The notes beneath the pieces are model-generated. The model worked only from the letters and a program-made list of their open reading frames with translations, was not told where the DNA came from and ran no database searches. DNA of 11,183 nucleotides from Magnetococcales bacterium (GTDB taxonomy: Bacteria; Pseudomonadota; Magnetococcia; Magnetococcales; DC0425bin3): positions 1 to 11,183 of the forward strand of contig JADGCJ010000108.1 in NCBI GenBank assembly GCA_015229045.1, given 5' to 3'. Of this stretch, positions 7,371-11,183 are shown piece by piece. The position numbers were made by a program, and so were the translations under genes. The number at the start of each line of letters is the position of its first letter. The stretch's first letter is position 1.

Positions 7371-8528
7371 TCAACGGTCCAACAGGGGGAGCATCTCCCT
7401 GATGCGGTTGGTGAAGGTGTGATTCTTGACAACGTTGTCGTGGCCTTGCCTGGCTATTTTTTCCCTGGCTTGCGGGTTGTTTTCGTAGAAACGAATCTTG
7501 TCGAGCAGCTCGTCGGCCGTGGTGTACATCTCCAGATCGACCCCTTCCTGGAACACCTCGCTGAGGGTCTCCTGGCGGTTGGCGAGCAGAAATCCCTGCG
7601 CAAAGAGGACATTGAAGATGCGGTCGCTCAGTCCGTCCATCGCGTAAATCCGGGCGATGGCCAGATTGATGCGACTGGCGCCGAAGACGTGACCAGACTC
7701 CCGATATTGATCCGCCTCACCCCAGTAGCGAACGTTGGGCAGCTCCGCCTTGGTCCAATCCTCCGGCCCGAAAGCATCCAGATGGGGCAGGGCCTCGATG
7801 AAGTGGCGCCTCTGGTGAAAAGCGGTCTCCTTGGCCAGGAGAAAGGCCAGGTTGTCGGGTTGAATATTGGATTGCAAAAGGATGGGGCCGATCTGTTCGT
7901 AGGTCTTGGCAATCAGCTCCGGGAGGATGTAGCGGAACTGTTGGGCGGCCTCTTTTTGTTGCTGCAAGATGGCATCGAAGGCGTTTTGCATCGTCTCGAA
8001 TATAGAGCGGTGCAGCTCCGAATCCTGGTTGAATGTCTCTCGTGCCGCTTCCATGACCTGGCGATAATAGTTGTTGCGACCCAGCTCGATGGTGCCGACA
8101 AAGCTGACGCCATACTTTTTTTCCTCTGTGTGGTAGTGAACGGGCTTGAGGTTGCAAACGTTCAGCATGTAGCTGGCTTTGACGCCAATCTTGCGCAGCA
8201 GTTCGGTATCTTCGCGACAGGTTGGGAAGATGAAGTCGGTATCCGTGTAAATGTCCCGGTTCAAGTGATCACGATTGATGAACTTGTCGGCAAGCCAGTG
8301 CAGAACCGGAATACCTTTCAAATGTCCAACCCGGGAGGCGATCAGGGAGTAGGCCGGGTGGCTCAGGATGAAATCGGGGCGAAAACGGTCGATCATGTCG
8401 AGTATTTTTTCGCCATCTTCCTTGTTTTCGCAATACTCCGAGACGGCCATGATGCCGTTGTCGTGGCAGGCACGGGCCATGTCATCGTAGTAGTTGAAGC
8501 GCCGGAGTTTGGTCAGCAGGCAGCGCAT
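7371..8528 (-). CDS. CgeB-like glycosyltransferase, paralogue 1
   Basis: This protein of 385 residues is collinear with the next gene, with one residue of length difference near residue 270. It is predicted to transfer a sugar from a nucleotide donor. The N-terminal half has FRPDFILSHPAYSLIASRVG (49-68) and KGIPVLHW (71-78). The centre has VSFVGTIELGRNNYYRQ (141-157) and KETAFHQRRHF (233-243). The C-terminal CgeB/Glyco_trans_1_2-like domain has SDRIFNVLFAQGFLLANRQE (301-320) and ends in NHTFTNRIREML. The frame is open to 8717, but the extra 63 residues are the antisense-type shadow of the preceding gene's end. ATG 8528 is the start that matches the paralogue. The ribosome site is weak, and 52 bases separate it from the fusion gene's stop. 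The context with a sugar-nucleotide modifying enzyme supports a role in surface glycan or glycoprotein synthesis. The acceptor is unknown. Confidence 0.86.
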   Translation of the reverse strand: MRCLLTKLRRFNYYDDMARACHDNGIMAVSEYCENKEDGEKILDMIDRFRPDFILSHPAYSLIASRVGHLKGIPVLHWLADKFINRDHLNRDIYTDTDFIFPTCREDTELLRKIGVKASYMLNVCNLKPVHYHTEEKKYGVSFVGTIELGRNNYYRQVMEAARETFNQDSELHRSIFETMQNAFDAILQQQKEAAQQFRYILPELIAKTYEQIGPILLQSNIQPDNLAFLLAKETAFHQRRHFIEALPHLDAFGPEDWTKAELPNVRYWGEADQYRESGHVFGASRINLAIARIYAMDGLSDRIFNVLFAQGFLLANRQETLSEVFQEGVDLEMYTTADELLDKIRFYENNPQAREKIARQGHDNVVKNHTFTNRIREMLPLLDR

Positions 8529-8580
8529 GGATTTCGTTGATTCCACTCGGATTGGGAAGGGGGTTGCAACTGGCAGATGG

Positions 8581-10140
8581 TTATGGTTTTTCGCACAATT
8601 TTTTGATTTGCCAGGCCAGGCGCATGTTGTCCAGGGCCTGCTGCCCGGTGACCAGGGGGGGCTTTTTCCCGCGCACGGCTTCGAGGAAGTGCCGCAATTC
8701 GCGGGCCAGCGGCTCACCAGGACGGATCAAAACCCGTTCCATGGAAAGATCGAGGCTGTAGCTGCCCAGCTTGGGGGATTTACTGTGTTCGATGGCACCC
8801 GCCCCCTGGCGGTAGATCAAAAGCTCCTGGGTGCCATAATCCAGGGCGATGTAGCCGAGGTCGGTGGTCAGGCGCAGTTCGCGCACCTTGTTTTGGGTGA
8901 TCCGGCTGGCGATCAGGTTGGCAATGGAGCCGTTGGCAAAGGTGATCAGGGCGGTGACGTAATCATCGGTCCGGGTGGCGTGGGGGCGCACCGAATGGGC
9001 CGCCACGGAGGTGACGGGTGACTGGATCAGGGAGAGAACGATATCAAGATCATGACCCATCAGGTCCAGCACGACGTCAAGGTCACTGGTCAGCGGATCG
9101 TTGACTGCGCTCATGCGTCGCACGTCGATGGCGTAGATCCGGTTGCCGTGGGCGAGGATTTCAGAGAGTTGGCGCACAGCCGGGTTGAAACGTTCGACAT
9201 AGCCGACCAGCAAAATACGGCTGTTGCGTTCGGCGGCGGCCAGGAGGGCCAGACACTCGGCCTCGGTACCGGCCAGGGGTTTTTCAATCAGGCAATGAAT
9301 TTTATGATCGAGCAGAAAGACTCCGTATTCGGCGTGGGTGGCCAGGGGTGAGGTGATGGTGACCGCATCGGCCAGATCCACAAACTGCCTGATGTCGTTC
9401 ACCATGGGGCAGTTGTATTGCAGGGCCAGTTCGGTGGCCGATCTTTTGTCCGGGTCCAGGATGCCGACGATCTCGACATTTTTTTGCAAATCGAGGATGC
9501 GCAGGTGTTCGCGTCCCATCTTGCCCGCCCCAATGACCCCGACACGCACGCGATTCTTTGCTTTCAAGGTGATATCTCCTTGTGGAACCGTAAAGACCGT
9601 ATGGAGTTTTTCTTCGCTGGGGGGGGGACCCTGAAGGTTGTGGTTCAGCGGGCGGCCCTGAATGTTGACATAATCGACCAGCTTGGCTGGTTGTCCCATG
9701 ACCAGCCCGAAGGCGGGCACGTTTTGCGTGACCACCGAACCGGCTGCCACCATGCAATTTTTGCCCAGGGTGACACCACAGACGATGGTGGCATTGGCCC
9801 CGATGCTGGCGCCGTCCTCGACGCGGGTCGGGACCACCTCCCAGTCCGGGCTTACGGCGCGGGGATAGATGTCGTTGGTGAACGCCGCATGGGGACCGAT
9901 GAATACCCGATCACCGACCGTCACGCCATGAAACAGGTTGACGCTGTTCTGGACTTTGCAGTTGTCGCCAAGCACCACTCCGAAGTCAATGTAGACATTC
10001 TGGCCAATGTTGGTGTTGCGGCCGATTTTGACCCCTTCGCGGACTTTGGTCCAGTTCCAGATGGAGGCCCCTTCGCCCAGGATGACGCTGGGGTGAACCA
10101 CCGCCGTGGGGTCGATGTAGAAGGATTTGCTCCCTGCCAT
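8581..10140 (-). CDS. Fused hexapeptide N-acetyltransferase / Gfo-Idh-MocA oxidoreductase for nucleotide sugars
   Basis: This protein of 519 residues joins two enzymes usually encoded apart. Residues 1-160 are a left-handed beta-helix acyltransferase of the WbpD/WlbB type, with hexapeptide rungs and the segments IGQNVYIDFGVVLGD (45-59), FIGPHAAFTNDIYPRA (80-95) and IGANATIVCGVTLGKN (113-128). That family acetylates 3-amino sugar nucleotides with acetyl-CoA. A linker (about 160-196) leads to an NAD-binding Rossmann domain with VGVIGAGKMG (200-209), the EKP motif (286-288), LLVGYVERFNPAV (310-322) and DLMGHDLDIVLSL (359-371). These match Gfo/Idh/MocA dehydrogenases, closest from memory to GnnA and WbpB, which oxidise C3 of UDP-GlcNAc or its uronate. 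The aminotransferase acting between the two steps (GnnB/WbpE type) is absent here. ATG 10140 has GGAGAG about 11 bases upstream. It is the first gene of a minus-strand operon with two glycosyltransferases. The exact substrate is inferred, not shown. Confidence 0.9.
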   Translation of the reverse strand: MAGSKSFYIDPTAVVHPSVILGEGASIWNWTKVREGVKIGRNTNIGQNVYIDFGVVLGDNCKVQNSVNLFHGVTVGDRVFIGPHAAFTNDIYPRAVSPDWEVVPTRVEDGASIGANATIVCGVTLGKNCMVAAGSVVTQNVPAFGLVMGQPAKLVDYVNIQGRPLNHNLQGPPPSEEKLHTVFTVPQGDITLKAKNRVRVGVIGAGKMGREHLRILDLQKNVEIVGILDPDKRSATELALQYNCPMVNDIRQFVDLADAVTITSPLATHAEYGVFLLDHKIHCLIEKPLAGTEAECLALLAAAERNSRILLVGYVERFNPAVRQLSEILAHGNRIYAIDVRRMSAVNDPLTSDLDVVLDLMGHDLDIVLSLIQSPVTSVAAHSVRPHATRTDDYVTALITFANGSIANLIASRITQNKVRELRLTTDLGYIALDYGTQELLIYRQGAGAIEHSKSPKLGSYSLDLSMERVLIRPGEPLARELRHFLEAVRGKKPPLVTGQQALDNMRLAWQIKKLCEKP

Positions 10141-10191
10141 GGTCCACTCTCTCCGGGTTTACAATCCATTGCCTCCCCCTGGTTTCCGTTC

Positions 10192-10220
10192 AGTCTAGGA
10201 GTGGCATTGTCAAAGGTCAA
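10192..10220 (-). promoter_or_regulatory. Promoter of the sugar operon
   Basis: On the minus strand TTGACC (10215-10220) and TAGACT (10192-10197) are separated by exactly 17 bases, matching the sigma70 consensus at 5 and 4 of 6 positions. Transcription would start about 45 bases before the ATG of the fusion gene. This is the best promoter on the minus strand. Confidence 0.55.
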
Positions 10221-10278
10221 TGCGGTTCCTGCAAGGTGGAAGCTGTTGACAGTTCACTTGTTCCGGCGGAGAAAAAAC

Positions 10279-10307
10279 TTGCCAGACCAGGGGAGATCTG
10301 CTAGATA
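10279..10307 (+). promoter_or_regulatory. Promoter of the lipoprotein gene
   Basis: TTGCCA (10279-10284) and TAGATA (10302-10307) are separated by 17 bases, with a TG extension before the -10 (TGCTAGATA). The start of transcription would be about 43 bases before the lipoprotein ATG. A perfect TTGACA at 10245-10250 with a poor -10 is an alternative. It faces away from the sugar-operon promoter, with 58 bases between the two -35 boxes. Confidence 0.45.
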
Positions 10308-10356
10308 CAGGCCAACTTACCTATCCGTTTCATACCATGGCAATCCGGATCTGAAA

Positions 10357-11091
10357 ATGAAGAGATTTCCTGTTGTTGTCGGTGTCTTGTCATTGCTTGT
10401 CGCCTCCGTGCCGGGGTGCTCGACGACCTACAAGGCGACGCCCCTCTCTTTTCGCAGCCCCGAGTCCTATTTCAATCACCAGCGTGTCTTTGATACGGAA
10501 GTCGGGTCGGAACCCTTCTCCAATCCGGATCTGGCCAAGGAAAAATTCGGGTTCGATATCATAGGTGCCGGCATGTTGCCGGTGCAGGTCACTTTTGACA
10601 ATCAGGGTGAGCATCCTCTCAAGATTGTCGATGGGCAGACTTTCCTGGTCGGGGTTGGTGGAACGATGTGGCCTATTCTGGACAGCAAGACCGTCCAGGA
10701 GCGCTCACAAAAATATACCAAAACCGCCGATATCTTCGAGAAGGGATCCTATGGCGGTCTCCTGGGCATGGCTGCGGGTGGTCTGGTTGGTGCGGCCATT
10801 GGCATCGTGAGCGGCAAAAGCGTCCTGTCGTCGGCGGGCAAGGGGGCTGCGGCTGGTGTTGCTCTCGGTGGTCTGGCGGGTGGTATCGATGGCGCCGTGG
10901 GTCATGAGGGCGTCGATCGCGTCCAGGATGATATGGCACAAAAATCCCTGCAATATCGCACCATTCAACCCGGTTCGATCAGCTTTGGCGTCTTGTTCTT
11001 TCCGGCAGAGGCTGTTCAGGCGCACCAGCTCCGCCTGCAGATCGAAGAGACCAAAAGCAAAGTGAAAAAGACCATCGTCCTCAATTTTTAG
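10357..11091 (+). CDS. Glycine-zipper lipoprotein of unknown function
   Basis: This is a predicted exported lipoprotein of 244 residues. The signal peptide has a MKR start, a hydrophobic core (5-18) and the lipobox-like VPGC with C21 as the acylation site. Pro at the -2 position is not ideal. Residues 22-130 look like a beta-rich domain, with MLPVQVTFDNQGEHPLKIVD (73-92). Residues 133-182 are a glycine zipper with repeated GG(L/V)xG motifs (GGLLGMAAGGLVGAAIG, then GAAAGVALGGLAGGIDGAVG), which may insert in or pack against a membrane. The C-terminal 60 residues are soluble-looking and end in KKTIVLNF. The frame is open far upstream to 9418, but that part is antisense to the fusion gene. ATG 10357 was chosen because it gives the signal peptide. 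The ribosome site is weak. I do not recognise a named family. A link to the divergent glycan operon is possible but unproven. Confidence 0.85.
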   Translation: MKRFPVVVGVLSLLVASVPGCSTTYKATPLSFRSPESYFNHQRVFDTEVGSEPFSNPDLAKEKFGFDIIGAGMLPVQVTFDNQGEHPLKIVDGQTFLVGVGGTMWPILDSKTVQERSQKYTKTADIFEKGSYGGLLGMAAGGLVGAAIGIVSGKSVLSSAGKGAAAGVALGGLAGGIDGAVGHEGVDRVQDDMAQKSLQYRTIQPGSISFGVLFFPAEAVQAHQLRLQIEETKSKVKKTIVLNF

Positions 11092-11092
11092 G

Positions 11093-11123
11093 CTGCGTCT
11101 GCTTCGAGATGCGCAGTTTTTTT
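11093..11123 (+). terminator. Intrinsic terminator of the lipoprotein gene
   Basis: It starts two bases after the stop codon. CTGCG (11093-11097) pairs with CGCAG (11112-11116), and inner TCT pairs with AGA across a two-base bulge, around the loop GCTTCG. Seven T (11117-11123) follow at once. Confidence 0.65.
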
Positions 11124-11168
11124 AATTATTGGTAACTGCCCAGGTACCCCCTCAAGAAAGGCCTGGAC

Positions 11169-11183
11169 ATGAAAGCCTTTGTC
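11169..11183 (+). CDS. Possible gene start cut by the window edge
   Basis: An ATG at 11169 opens five codons (M K A F V) before the window ends. AAAGG lies about 8 bases upstream and could be a ribosome site. Too little is visible to name a product or be sure that it is a gene. Confidence 0.25.

Noticed and set aside
7419..8540. 373-codon open frame antisense to glycosyltransferase 1
   Set aside because: No recognisable domain, and the other strand has clear homology to its paralogue.
8529..8717. 63-residue N-terminal extension of glycosyltransferase 1
   Set aside because: It overlaps the end of the fusion gene in another frame and has no counterpart in the paralogue.
9418..10356. 313-codon upstream extension of the lipoprotein frame
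   Set aside because: It is antisense to the fusion gene and would remove the signal peptide. ATG 10357 gives a normal lipoprotein start.
11131..11166. Inverted CCAGG/CCTGG at the right edge as a mobile element end
   Set aside because: A five-base match with no transposase or target duplication visible is not enough.

Overview
The window looks like GC-rich chromosomal DNA from a motile Gram-negative bacterium, most likely a proteobacterium. The signs are a transmembrane chemoreceptor, a signal peptide with a lipoprotein-type cysteine, lipopolysaccharide-type nucleotide-sugar chemistry and sigma70-like promoters. Gene style and the GnnA-like oxidoreductase would fit a magnetococcal or related lineage, but that is only an impression. 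I see no rRNA, tRNA, CRISPR array, insertion sequence or phage gene. Seven complete protein genes are supported, plus a possible gene start at the right edge.

Left part (1-4889), signalling. A large chemoreceptor on the minus strand is divergent from a plus-strand hybrid histidine kinase (receiver - PAS - kinase - receiver). The receptor has a periplasmic helical sensor and no visible HAMP domain. The 251-base gap between them holds a weak promoter candidate and a perfect 8-bp inverted repeat in the kinase leader.

Middle part (4890-6207), small genes. A DUF302 protein and a CspA-type cold shock protein both lie on the minus strand, each with its own probable promoter. A strong GC-rich hairpin follows the cold shock gene. 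Upstream of the cold shock promoter is a nearly exact tandem repeat of 38-39 bases that no gene explains.

Right part (6208-10220), a minus-strand sugar operon. From a good promoter at 10192-10220 come, in order: a fused protein joining a left-handed beta-helix N-acetyltransferase (WbpD/WlbB type) to a Gfo/Idh/MocA oxidoreductase (GnnA/WbpB type), then two adjacent paralogous CgeB-like glycosyltransferases about 60% identical to each other. The likely output is an N-acetylated amino-sugar nucleotide and its transfer to a surface glycan, lipid A-related molecule or protein such as flagellin. The aminotransferase expected between the two activities of the fusion is not in the window.

Divergent from the operon (10279-11123) is a plus-strand glycine-zipper lipoprotein with its own promoter and a good intrinsic terminator. 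A possible next gene starts at 11169. The most notable observations are the acetyltransferase-oxidoreductase fusion, the duplicated glycosyltransferases, the HAMP-less chemoreceptor and the tandem repeat. I do not see clear evidence for an entirely new kind of system.
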